A stretch of DNA of 7,637 nucleotides from CANJBX01 sp041487815 (lineage in GTDB: Bacteria; Pseudomonadota; Alphaproteobacteria; Rhizobiales; Xanthobacteraceae): positions 1 through 7,637 of the forward strand of contig JBGPOB010000179.1 of NCBI GenBank assembly GCA_041487815.1, in the 5' to 3' direction. Of this stretch, positions 1 through 5,989 are shown one piece after another. Within the stretch, counting starts at the first letter, position 1. The number at the start of each line of letters is the position of its first letter. Below the pieces are notes generated by a model. It did not search any database. It had not been told where the DNA came from and saw nothing but the letters and a program-made list of their open reading frames with translations. The translations under genes were made by a program, and so were the position numbers.

Positions 1-1
1 C

Positions 2-454
2 TGGGGCGAGCGTTTCGGCATGACGCATTTCGTCAATCCGAAGGACGCCGGCGCCGACCTCGTGCCGCATCTCGTCAACATGACCAAGCGCGGTGCCGAC
101 CAGATCGGCGGCGCCGACTATACCTTCGACTGCACCGGCAACGTCACCGTCATGCGCCAAGCGCTGGAGGCCTGCCATCGCGGTTGGGGCCAATCGATCG
201 TCATCGGCGTCGCGCCCGCGGGCGCCGAGATCGCGACGCGGCCGTTTCAGCTTGTCACCGGCCGCGTCTGGAAGGGCACCGCCTTCGGCGGCGCGCGCGG
301 GCGCACCGACGTGCCCAAAATCGTCGACTGGTACATGCAGGGCAAGATCGCGATCGACCCGATGATCACGCATACATTGCCGCTCGCCGACATCAACAAG
401 GGCTTCGACCTGATGCACGCCGGCGAAAGCATCCGCAGCGTGGTGGTGTTTTAG
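2..454 (+). CDS. frmA: S-(hydroxymethyl)glutathione dehydrogenase / class III alcohol dehydrogenase, C-terminal part (5' end outside window)
   Basis: Zinc-dependent, NAD-linked cytosolic enzyme that oxidises S-hydroxymethylglutathione (formaldehyde plus glutathione) and can also reduce S-nitrosoglutathione. Only about the last 150 residues are present; the reading frame is open from base 2 and has no start in the window, so this is a cut gene and not a short one. Visible family features are the nucleotide-domain segment FDCTGN near the middle, the WKGTAFGGARGRTDVP stretch, and the ending GESIRSVVVF, whose Arg matches the conserved C-terminal Arg that binds the substrate carboxylate in class III enzymes (family knowledge). 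The zinc-binding N-terminal half is not visible. The next gene, higA-like, begins about 50 bases downstream on the same strand. Other zinc alcohol dehydrogenases are less likely because the C-terminal pattern is class III. The symbol frmA is by family; adhI or gfa-type names are used for the same enzyme in other genomes. Confidence 0.93.
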   Translation, partial: WGERFGMTHFVNPKDAGADLVPHLVNMTKRGADQIGGADYTFDCTGNVTVMRQALEACHRGWGQSIVIGVAPAGAEIATRPFQLVTGRVWKGTAFGGARGRTDVPKIVDWYMQGKIAIDPMITHTLPLADINKGFDLMHAGESIRSVVVF

Positions 455-467
455 GGTTCAAGCAACG

Positions 468-485
468 AACAATGGCGGATTTGTT
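468..485. promoter_or_regulatory. Possible autoregulatory operator upstream of the higA-like gene
   Basis: The bases AACAA (468-472) and TTGTT (481-485) form a 5-base inverted repeat with an 8-base spacer, in AT-richer sequence 18 bases before the likely start codon. HigA-type antitoxins commonly bind inverted repeats at their own promoter, so the site fits an operator, but the arms are short and could arise by chance. No clear -35/-10 pair is visible here. Confidence 0.25.
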
Positions 486-491
486 TCATTT

Positions 492-495
492 GGAG
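492..495 (+). promoter_or_regulatory. Ribosome binding site deciding the higA-like start
   Basis: GGAG lies 2 bases before an ATG at 498 but 8 bases before a second in-frame ATG at 504. Normal spacing favours 504 as the true start. Confidence 0.65.
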
Positions 496-503
496 AAATG
501 GAC

Positions 504-824
504 ATGCGCACGAAGTCGAAATTGCCGACTACCGCTGAATTCCTGACCAATCCGCATCCAGGCGAAATCCTGGCCGAAGAGTTTCTCAAGCCGATGGCGC
601 TGTCGCAGACAGCTTTGGCCCGCGCGATTGGCGTTCCGCCACGGCGCATCAATGAAATCGTGCTCGGCAAGCGCGCCATCACAGCCGATACGGACCTTCG
701 GCTGGCGCGGTATTTCAAAATGTCCGACGGCGTTTTCCTCGGATTGCAGACCGACTACGAACTGATGCAGCACCGGCGGAAGATCGGCGCGCAACTGAAG
801 GCAATCAGGCCGCGCGCGGCGTAA
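504..824 (+). CDS. higA: HigA family addiction-module antitoxin (solitary helix-turn-helix regulator)
   Basis: Protein of 106 residues (108 if the ATG at 498 is used). HigA antitoxins neutralise the HigB mRNA-cleaving toxin and repress their own operon. The sequence shows the family opening TNPHPGEILAEEFLKP (about residues 15-30), then a Cro/CI-type helix-turn-helix, SQTALARAIGVPPRRINEI (about 34-52), followed by the typical GKRAITADTDLRLARYF segment and a basic C-terminal tail. Length and layout are normal for HigA. What is missing is HigB: toxin genes normally sit directly upstream, but here only about 50 bases separate this gene from the alcohol dehydrogenase, and downstream the next gene is a convergent peptidase. 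It is therefore either an orphan antitoxin kept as a regulator or one acting on a toxin elsewhere. The start at 504 is chosen for the GGAG 8 bases ahead. The stop is 11 bases from the convergent gene's stop. Confidence 0.9.
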   Translation: MRTKSKLPTTAEFLTNPHPGEILAEEFLKPMALSQTALARAIGVPPRRINEIVLGKRAITADTDLRLARYFKMSDGVFLGLQTDYELMQHRRKIGAQLKAIRPRAA

Positions 825-835
825 ACTCCCGAGGA

Positions 836-2239
836 CTAACTCGCCAGCGCCGCCAGGATGCGCGCCCACGAGCGCGTGCCCTTGTGGAACGAGGTGAGAT
901 CGAACTTCTCGTTGGGCGAATGCACGCGGTCGTCGTCGAGCGCAAAGCCAACCATGATCGTGTCCATGCCGAGCACGCGCTTGAAATCGCCGACGATCGG
1001 GATCGATCCGCCCTCCCCGACCGCGATCGCCTTCTTGCCCCACTCGGCTGCGAGCGCGGCCCGGGTCTTGGCCAACGCGGGATTGTCGAACGGCAAGCTG
1101 ATCGCCGGCGCGAGCCCGTAGTTCGCGAACGCGACCTTGCAGTCGACCGGCAGCCGCGCGCGCACGAACGCCTCGAAAGCCGCCCGGATTTTTTCCGGGT
1201 CCTGCGCGCCGACAAGTCGGAACGACACCTTCGCCATCGCCTGTCCGGGAATGACGGTCTTGGCGCCCTCGCCGGTGTAGCCGCCGAGGATGCCGTTGAT
1301 CTCGGCGGTCGGGCGCGTCGCGATCTGCTCGATCACCAGGCGGTCCTTTTCGCCTGCCGGCGCCTTGAGCCCGACCGGCCCAAGAAAATTTTCCGCCGTC
1401 AGATCGAGCCCGGCAAGATCGGCCTTGATGTCGGGCGGCAGATCCTGCACCCCGTCGTAGAAGCCGGGGATGGTGACGCGGCCATTGTCGTCGTGCAAAG
1501 CGGCAAGGATTTTCGCCAGCACGCGGATCGGATTTTGCGCCGCCCCGCCGAACAGGCCGGAATGCAGGTCGCGATCCGCGCAGGTCAGCCGCACTTCCTC
1601 ATAGACGAGGCCGCGCAGCGAGGTCGTGACCATCGGCGTGGCCGGGTCCCACATGCTGGTATCGCAGACGAGGGCGATGTCCTGCCGCAGCTCGGCGGCG
1701 TTGTCCTTGACGAAACCAAAGAGATGCTGCGAGCCGCACTCCTCCTCGCCCTCCACCATCATGGTGATCGGGACCGGCAGCCGGCCGGTCACCGCCTTGA
1801 ACGCCCGGCACGCTTCGACGAAGGTCATCAACTGGCCTTTGTCGTCGCAGGCGCCGCGCGCAACGATGATTTTTCGCCCGTCCGGCAGCGTTGAAATCCG
1901 CGGCTCGAACGGCGGGGTTTCCCACAGATCGAGCGGATCGACCGGCTGCACGTCGTAGTGGCCGTAAAACAGCACGCGCGGCGAAGGCCCGGCGCCGTTG
2001 CCGCCGGCCGCCTTGCCGACCACGACCGGATGGCCGGCGGTGGGGCGCACGTTGGTCTCGAAACCGAGGCTGGTGAGATCCTTCGCCACGAACTCCGCCG
2101 CCGTCCGGCAGTGCTTGGCGTAGGCGGGATCCGTCGACACCGATTGAATGCGCAAAAAGTCGAATAGCCGCGCCAGCGCGTTGCCCTGATCGGCGTCGAT
2201 GCGGGCAAGCACCTTATCGAGAGTTGGCGCGGCGATCAT
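836..2239 (-). CDS. M20 family metallopeptidase (carnosinase-like dipeptidase)
   Basis: Cytosolic di-zinc hydrolase of 467 residues that probably cleaves dipeptides or related amide substrates; the exact substrate cannot be read from sequence. The M20 metal and catalytic set is complete: His94 and Asp96 in GHYDVQP, bridging Asp132 in GACDDKG, catalytic-base and metal Glu165/Glu166 in EGEEECGS, Asp193 in CDTSMW, and His440 in RVHSPNEKF. The lid/dimerisation domain is inserted between, with DLHSG (His226) supplying the active-site His of the partner subunit, as known for the carnosinase-like branch. Length matches that branch (about 460-480). There is no signal peptide. Its ATG lies 6 bases after the stop of the upstream ATPase gene, and an AGGAAA (2249-2254) overlapping the upstream gene's 3' end serves as ribosome binding site, so the two are probably co-transcribed. 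Annotators may call it 'dipeptidase' or 'M20/M25/M40 hydrolase'. Confidence 0.93.
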   Translation of the reverse strand: MIAAPTLDKVLARIDADQGNALARLFDFLRIQSVSTDPAYAKHCRTAAEFVAKDLTSLGFETNVRPTAGHPVVVGKAAGGNGAGPSPRVLFYGHYDVQPVDPLDLWETPPFEPRISTLPDGRKIIVARGACDDKGQLMTFVEACRAFKAVTGRLPVPITMMVEGEEECGSQHLFGFVKDNAAELRQDIALVCDTSMWDPATPMVTTSLRGLVYEEVRLTCADRDLHSGLFGGAAQNPIRVLAKILAALHDDNGRVTIPGFYDGVQDLPPDIKADLAGLDLTAENFLGPVGLKAPAGEKDRLVIEQIATRPTAEINGILGGYTGEGAKTVIPGQAMAKVSFRLVGAQDPEKIRAAFEAFVRARLPVDCKVAFANYGLAPAISLPFDNPALAKTRAALAAEWGKKAIAVGEGGSIPIVGDFKRVLGMDTIMVGFALDDDRVHSPNEKFDLTSFHKGTRSWARILAALAS

Positions 2240-2245
2240 GGCTCG

Positions 2246-3820
2246 CTATTTCCTGAGAATTCCGCCGAGCGTACCGCGGATGATTTGGCCGGTCACGCGT
2301 CCGCTGGTACCGCCGCCGATCGACTTGGCAATATTGCGAGCGACTTCCGAACCGACGCTGCGAACGACGGTGCGCGCGACGATCTGACCCGGGCTCAGGC
2401 GCTGGCCGCGCGGATTGTTGGTGCCGAACACCGTGCCGACGATACCGCCGACCTTGTCGAGCCATCCGCCGCCGGCAGGCGCGCCCTGCGGAGGCATTCC
2501 GGCCGGTTGACCGGGCATGAGAGGCGCGGTGCCGGTATCGACGCGCTTGCTGAGTTTTTCGTAGGCGGATTCTGAATCAATCGCGGTGTCGTACTTGCTC
2601 TTGTAGGGCGACTTGTCGATCACCGCCTTGCGTTCCTCCGGCGTGATCGGCCCCAGCCGCGCGGACGGTGGGCGGATCATCGTGCGCTCGACTATCGACG
2701 GCGTGCCGTTGCCTTCCAGCAGCGACACCAGCGCCTCGCCCTTGCCAAGTTCCATGATCGCCTTGAACGTGTCGAGCGCGGGATTGGCGCGAAACGTCTC
2801 GGCCGCGGTCTTGACCGCTTTCTGGTCGCGGGGCGTGAATGCGCGCAGCGCGTGCTGGATGCGATTGCCGAGTTGCGCCAGCACCTTGTCGGGCACGTCG
2901 AGAGGGTTTTGGGTGACAAAATAAACGCCGACGCCCTTGGAACGGATCAGGCGGACGACCTGCTCGATCTTGTCGAGCAACGGCTTGGGCGCATCGGTGA
3001 ACAACAGGTGCGCTTCGTCGAAGAAAAAGCACAGTTTCGGTTTCGCGGCGTCGCCGACTTCCGGCAGCTCCTGGTATAGTTCCGAAAGCAACCACAAAAG
3101 GAAAGTCGCATAGAGCCGCGGGCTCTCCATCAGTTTGTCGGCCGCAAGGATGTTGATGAACCCGCGCCCGTCGCGATCCGCGCGCAGGAAATCCTTCAGC
3201 GTCAGCGCCGGCTCGCTGAAGAATTTGGCGCCGCCTTGATTTTCCAGCACCAGAATTTGACGCTGGATGGTTCCGATCGTCTGTTTCGTGACATTGCCGT
3301 ATTGGGTCGTGAGTTCCGCGGCGTGGTCGGCCAGATAGCTCAAGATCGCGCGCAGGTCCTTCAGGTCGAGCAGCAGCAATCCATTTTCGTCCGCGACGCG
3401 GAAGGCGATGTTCAGCACTCCCTCCTGCACGTCGTTGAGCTCCATCAGGCGGGATACGAGCAGCGGCCCCATTTCGGAAATCGTCGCGCGTACCGGGTGA
3501 CCCGCCTCGCCGAACAAATCCCAAAATATGACGGGGAATTGATCGGGCTCGTAGTCAAAGCCCATGTCCTTGGCGCGCTTGACGAAAGCCTCCTTGGCAT
3601 CGCCGGCCGCCGCAATGCCCGACAGGTCACCCTTGATGTCGGCGGCAAACACGGAAACGCCGGCACGCGACAACCCCTCCGCGAGCACCTGTAGCGTTAC
3701 GGTCTTGCCGGTGCCGGTGGCGCCGGCAACGAGACCATGGCGATTGGCGAGCGGCAGGGACAGGTATTCCGGCTTCGAGCTCTTGCCGACGAATATCTTG
3801 CCGTCCTGATCCGGATTCAT
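2246..3820 (-). CDS. HerA-like DUF853 ATPase (YjgR family)
   Basis: Predicted cytosolic P-loop ATPase of the FtsK/HerA superfamily, 524 residues, related to E. coli YjgR; its biological role is not established. Visible parts in order: an N-terminal segment, Walker A GATGTGKT (33-40), ADIKGDLSG (60-68) typical of the family, Walker B KLCFFFDEAH (262-271), the sensor Gln in FVTQNP (301-306), and GNRIQHALRAFTPRDQKAV (318-336) carrying candidate arginine-finger residues. The conserved DSESAYEKLSKR follows at about 415-426, then a Pro/Gly-rich linker (431-452) and a Gly/Arg-rich basic tail ending near GGILRK. There is no transmembrane segment. GGAAG stands 6 bases before the ATG. It is first in a two-gene unit with the M20 peptidase and is divergent from the DUF2267-like gene. 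HerA homologues often pair with the nuclease NurA; none is visible here, in keeping with the YjgR branch and not the DNA-end-resection branch. Confidence 0.92.
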   Translation of the reverse strand: MNPDQDGKIFVGKSSKPEYLSLPLANRHGLVAGATGTGKTVTLQVLAEGLSRAGVSVFAADIKGDLSGIAAAGDAKEAFVKRAKDMGFDYEPDQFPVIFWDLFGEAGHPVRATISEMGPLLVSRLMELNDVQEGVLNIAFRVADENGLLLLDLKDLRAILSYLADHAAELTTQYGNVTKQTIGTIQRQILVLENQGGAKFFSEPALTLKDFLRADRDGRGFINILAADKLMESPRLYATFLLWLLSELYQELPEVGDAAKPKLCFFFDEAHLLFTDAPKPLLDKIEQVVRLIRSKGVGVYFVTQNPLDVPDKVLAQLGNRIQHALRAFTPRDQKAVKTAAETFRANPALDTFKAIMELGKGEALVSLLEGNGTPSIVERTMIRPPSARLGPITPEERKAVIDKSPYKSKYDTAIDSESAYEKLSKRVDTGTAPLMPGQPAGMPPQGAPAGGGWLDKVGGIVGTVFGTNNPRGQRLSPGQIVARTVVRSVGSEVARNIAKSIGGGTSGRVTGQIIRGTLGGILRK

Positions 3821-3912
3821 CGTTGGCTTCCACTCTTGTTGGTCGTAGCTGCCCGGCGCTCACATCGGAGGGCAGCACGTGTTGTGATGGCTTCGATCCG
3901 GAATACTAGCCC

Positions 3913-4030
3913 ATGATCCGGTGAAGTGGAATCCGGTTCGCGGACCCGACGGCGCGAAGCCAGGGCGTTTCTCCCATGAACGCGTGCAAGATCATGCGCC
4001 AAATCAAAAAGTCTGCATGCGATCTGACGT
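3913..4030. repeat. Diverged copy of a Rhizobiales-type dispersed intergenic repeat
   Basis: The segment opens with ATGATCCGGTGAAGTGGAA and about 70 bases later has AAGATCATGCGCCAAATCAA; ATGATC (3913-3918) and GATCAT (3990-3995) form its inverted ends. From memory, Bradyrhizobium and relatives carry many intergenic copies with ATGATCCGGAAAAGTGG, a GGTTTTCGGA-like middle and AAGATCATGCTCAAAC, followed by a GCGATGACG-like stretch; here GCGATCTGACG (4019-4029) would be the counterpart. The middle is longer than in the usual copy, so this would be a degraded or expanded one. The right boundary is approximate, and no second copy lies in the window to confirm it. Confidence 0.4.
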
Positions 4031-4162
4031 AATAGCAGGGTTCGGATTTGCCGATCGCGCACGCGTGCGTCGTCGCGCGTGGCGTCTTGGCCGGTCGCTA
4101 CAAAGCCTTGTTGCCGCGCACGAGAATGTAAACATGCAATGCAATTGCAAGACGAATTTTAG

Positions 4163-4192
4163 TTGACACGTGTTGCACACGCGCACTTGTAT
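4163..4192 (+). promoter_or_regulatory. Sigma-70-like promoter for the DUF2267-like gene and perhaps the genes beyond
   Basis: A perfect TTGACA -35 (4163-4168) is followed by 18 bases and TTGTAT (4187-4192) as -10. Transcription would start near 4199, leaving a leader of about 50 bases before the ATG at 4252. The palindrome ACACGTGT (4166-4173) overlaps the -35 edge and TGCAATTGCA (4140-4149) lies just upstream; either could be a regulator site. Confidence 0.55.
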
Positions 4193-4241
4193 AGCGCGCG
4201 TGCGCGGTTAAGCTTGCAAACAAGCTGGCGGTGCGGGCGCC

Positions 4242-4249
4242 GGGGGGGG
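4242..4249 (+). promoter_or_regulatory. Run of eight G acting as probable ribosome binding site
   Basis: Eight consecutive G end 2 bases before the ATG at 4252. With one G-U wobble, GGGGG at 4242-4246 can pair to the anti-Shine-Dalgarno CCUCC with 5-base spacing. No conventional site is seen in this stretch. Confidence 0.4.
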
Positions 4250-4251
4250 CC

Positions 4252-4614
4252 ATGACGGAATTGATCGATCGGGTTGTCGAGCGTGTCGGTATCGACCGGC
4301 CGCTCGCAGAAAAAGCGGTCGGCATCGTTCTCGATTTTCTGTCGAAGGAAGGTCCGGCCGACAAGGTACAGGCCTTGCTTGGCCAGTTGCCGGGCCACCA
4401 AGACCTGATCGCGGCGGCGGGTGGTGATGGCGGCATGTTCGGCGGCATGGGAGGCGTTATGGGCGTCGGCAGCAGACTGATGGGCGCCGGTCTGAACATG
4501 AGCCAGATTCAAAGCGTCACGCGCGAGTTGATGGCCTATTCTCGGGACAAGGGCGCCGCCGACACGCTGAGCGATATTGCGGCATCGATACCGGGTCTGA
4601 ACCAATTCATTTGA
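4252..4614 (+). CDS. DUF2267-like small Gly/Met-rich protein, function unknown
   Basis: Predicted protein of 120 residues. The N-terminal half (1-50) looks helical: MTELIDRVVERVGIDRPLAE, then KAVGIVLDFLSKEGPADKVQALLGQLPG. A flexible Gly/Met-rich linker (about 57-80, GGDGGMFGGMGGVMG) follows, then a second helical part, LNMSQIQSVTRELMAYSRDKG, and a closing SIPGLNQFI. From memory this pattern is shared with alphaproteobacterial proteins labelled DUF2267 (similar in style to DUF2780/DUF937 proteins); the function is unknown. No signal peptide is seen; the linker is too Gly-rich for a clear membrane helix. The ATG at 4252 is chosen because the family begins at M-x-E-L-I; an in-frame GTG at 4231 would add 7 residues but has no ribosome binding site. 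It is preceded by a good promoter and followed after 45 bases by the DUF4332 gene. Confidence 0.8.
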   Translation: MTELIDRVVERVGIDRPLAEKAVGIVLDFLSKEGPADKVQALLGQLPGHQDLIAAAGGDGGMFGGMGGVMGVGSRLMGAGLNMSQIQSVTRELMAYSRDKGAADTLSDIAASIPGLNQFI

Positions 4615-4623
4615 CGACGAGCG

Positions 4624-4645
4624 AGGCGGCGGGGCGTTTCCGCCT
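4624..4645 (+). other. Short GC-rich hairpin between the two small genes
   Basis: AGGCGG (4624-4629) and CCGCCT (4640-4645) form a perfect 6-base stem with a 10-base loop, 9 bases after the upstream stop and just before the next ribosome binding site. There is no T-run behind it, so it is not a typical intrinsic terminator; it could protect mRNA ends or tune translation. Confidence 0.35.
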
Positions 4646-4647
4646 GC

Positions 4648-4651
4648 GGAG
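4648..4651 (+). promoter_or_regulatory. Ribosome binding site deciding the DUF4332 start
   Basis: GGAG is 8 bases before the ATG at 4660 and only 2 before an in-frame TTG at 4654, so ATG 4660 is the start. Confidence 0.7.
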
Positions 4652-4659
4652 TATTGTTC

Positions 4660-5067
4660 ATGAATTACCCCGTTTCAGAGCTCGATGGCATCACCCCGGG
4701 GATTGGGGAGCTTCTGGTCTCCAACAAGATTCGAACCACCAACAAGCTGCTGGCGCAGGCCAAGACGCCGAAGAAGCGCCAGACGCTCGCCAAAAAAATC
4801 GGCATTCCGGCGGCGCAAATCTTGCGGTGCGCGACGATGGCCGACCGGCTGCGGGTCAAGGGCATCGGACGCGAGACCGCTGAACTGCTCGAACTAGCCG
4901 GGGTCAAGACCGTCCAGGACTTGCGTTATCGCAACCCCGCCAATCTCGCGCAGGCGATGGCAAGCGCGGTCAAGCGGCAAAAGCTGGCCCGGCTGCTGCC
5001 GTCCGAGAAGATCATCATTCGCTGGATCGAAAACGCCAAGAAGCTCAAGAACGAAGTGTCCTATTGA
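4660..5067 (+). CDS. DUF4332 domain protein with helix-hairpin-helix motifs
   Basis: Protein of 135 residues, probably cytosolic. Two helix-hairpin-helix-like segments are visible: LDGITPGIGELLVSNKIRTT (about 8-27) and VKGIGRETAELLELAGVKTV (about 67-86), the second with the GIG hairpin typical of non-sequence-specific DNA binding. Each is followed by a basic helical stretch (AKTPKKRQTLAKKIGI; RYRNPANLAQAM), and the end is Lys-rich (SEKIIIRWIENAKKLKNE). This is the full DUF4332 layout known from alphaproteobacteria and cyanobacteria, where the role is unproven; binding nucleic acid is an inference from the fold. One residue stands out, Cys57 in RCATMADR. It lies 45 bases behind the DUF2267-like gene and 58 bases ahead of the preferred folP start, all on the same strand, so read-through into folate genes is possible. 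Confidence 0.88.
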   Translation: MNYPVSELDGITPGIGELLVSNKIRTTNKLLAQAKTPKKRQTLAKKIGIPAAQILRCATMADRLRVKGIGRETAELLELAGVKTVQDLRYRNPANLAQAMASAVKRQKLARLLPSEKIIIRWIENAKKLKNEVSY

Positions 5068-5125
5068 GCGCGCGGGGCCGAGGCCTCGCTTGACAGTTGC
5101 GGCGCCGCCGCGCCATTCCAGGCCC

Positions 5126-5989
5126 ATGATCGCGGACAAGACCAAGGCGCCCCTGGTCGTCGTGCACCCAGCGCGCCTCGCCGCGATGCTGTCAAAAGCA
5201 CGCGCGGAAGGCCGGCCGCTGGTCATGGGCGTGCTGAACGTCACGCCGGATTCCTTCTCCGACGGCGGGCGCTATCTCGATCCGGAAACCGCGGTCGAAC
5301 ACGCCCGCCGCCTGATCGCCGAGGGCGCCGACCTGATCGATATTGGCGCCGAGTCCACACGACCCTACGGCGGCGCGCAGCCGGTCACCGCCGATGCGGA
5401 GCTGGAACGGCTCTCGCATGTCGTACCAGCAGTCGTTGCGCTGGGAGCACCGGTTTCAATCGATACGATGAAGGCCGGCGTCGCCGATTGGGCGCTGCGC
5501 TTGGGCGCGGCGATCGTCAATGACGTCTGGGGCCTGCAGCGCGACCCCGACATGGCGCGGGTCGTCGCGGCGCACAATTCTCCAGTCATCGTTATGCGCA
5601 ATCGCGAACGGGCCGACGCACCCGATATCGTCGCCGACGCCCGGTCGTTCTTTGAACGCTCCCTCGACATCGCGGCGCGGGCGGGCGTCGCGCGCGAAAA
5701 CATCGTGCTCGACCCGGGAATAGGATTCGGCATGACGGCGGAACAGTGCATGACCGTCATTGCGCGCCTTGGAGAATTGGCAATCTTTGGCCTCCCATTG
5801 CTGGTGGGTGCCTCGCGCAAGCGGTTTATCGACAAGGTTTCGCCGGCGCCGCCCGACCGCCGGCTGGGCGGCTCCATTGCAGCGCATTTGCTGGCGGCGC
5901 AGAACGGCGCCGCCATCATCCGCACGCACGACGTTGCCGAGACGGTGCAGGCGTTCAGGGTCGCCGCCGCAATTGGAATGCGGCCATGA
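5126..5989 (+). CDS. folP: Dihydropteroate synthase
   Basis: Cytosolic TIM-barrel enzyme that condenses 6-hydroxymethyl-dihydropterin pyrophosphate with p-aminobenzoate to form dihydropteroate; the sulfonamide target. With the ATG at 5126 it has 287 residues, normal for the family. Motifs in order: GVLNVTPDSFSDGG (35-48, metal-ligand Asn38 and substrate loop), IDIGAESTRP (71-80, loop 2), SIDTMK (Asp113), IVNDVWG (Asn132), LDPGIGFG (Asp197), GASRKRFI (Lys232) and RTHDV (Arg266, His268). All key residues are present. An unusual point is Arg158 in VIVMRNR where a His is common. A TTG at 5090 would add 12 residues and has GAGG 6 bases ahead, a better ribosome binding site than the ATG has, so the start is uncertain. 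The gene ends in an ATGA overlap with folB, indicating translational coupling. Confidence 0.95.
   Translation: MIADKTKAPLVVVHPARLAAMLSKARAEGRPLVMGVLNVTPDSFSDGGRYLDPETAVEHARRLIAEGADLIDIGAESTRPYGGAQPVTADAELERLSHVVPAVVALGAPVSIDTMKAGVADWALRLGAAIVNDVWGLQRDPDMARVVAAHNSPVIVMRNRERADAPDIVADARSFFERSLDIAARAGVARENIVLDPGIGFGMTAEQCMTVIARLGELAIFGLPLLVGASRKRFIDKVSPAPPDRRLGGSIAAHLLAAQNGAAIIRTHDVAETVQAFRVAAAIGMRP

Larger units (their letters stand above)
3821..4251. other. Divergent intergenic region of about 430 bases
   Basis: No credible gene is seen here. The left part (next to the ATPase gene) carries its leader; a minus-strand TAGTAT (complement of 3903-3908) could be a -10 box but its -35 partner is poor. 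GATCCGG occurs at 3895-3901 and 3916-3922, with a related AATCCGG just after. From 3913 to about 4030 the sequence resembles a common Rhizobiales intergenic repeat. From about 4125 to 4200 it becomes AT-richer and rich in short palindromes, ending in a promoter-like pair. One open frame of about 80 codons (3921-4166) has composition and sequence unlike a real protein. Confidence 0.6.

Noticed and set aside
825..835. Bidirectional terminator between the convergent higA-like and peptidase genes
   Set aside because: Only 11 bases separate the stops and no stem with a T-run is visible.
884..1894. Long plus-strand open frame opposite the M20 peptidase gene
   Set aside because: It mirrors the codon structure of a clear metallopeptidase on the other strand and has an Arg/His/Asp-heavy composition with no recognisable domain; high-GC DNA produces such frames.
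3921..4166. Open frame of about 80 codons in the intergenic region
   Set aside because: Lies over the repeat-like sequence, has no ribosome binding site and a low-quality composition; such frames are commonly seen across this kind of repeat.
4624..4645. Hairpin as an intrinsic terminator between the small genes
   Set aside because: The stem is real but no T-run follows, and the next gene's ribosome binding site starts 3 bases later.
5079..5108. Short perfect palindromes CGAGGCCTCG and GCGGCGCCGC ahead of folP
   Set aside because: Such GC palindromes are expected by chance in DNA of this composition and have no loop for a hairpin.
5090..5118. TTGACA-17-CCATTC as a folP promoter
   Set aside because: The -35 is perfect but the -10 agrees poorly with TATAAT, and the TTG may be a start codon; kept only as a side note.
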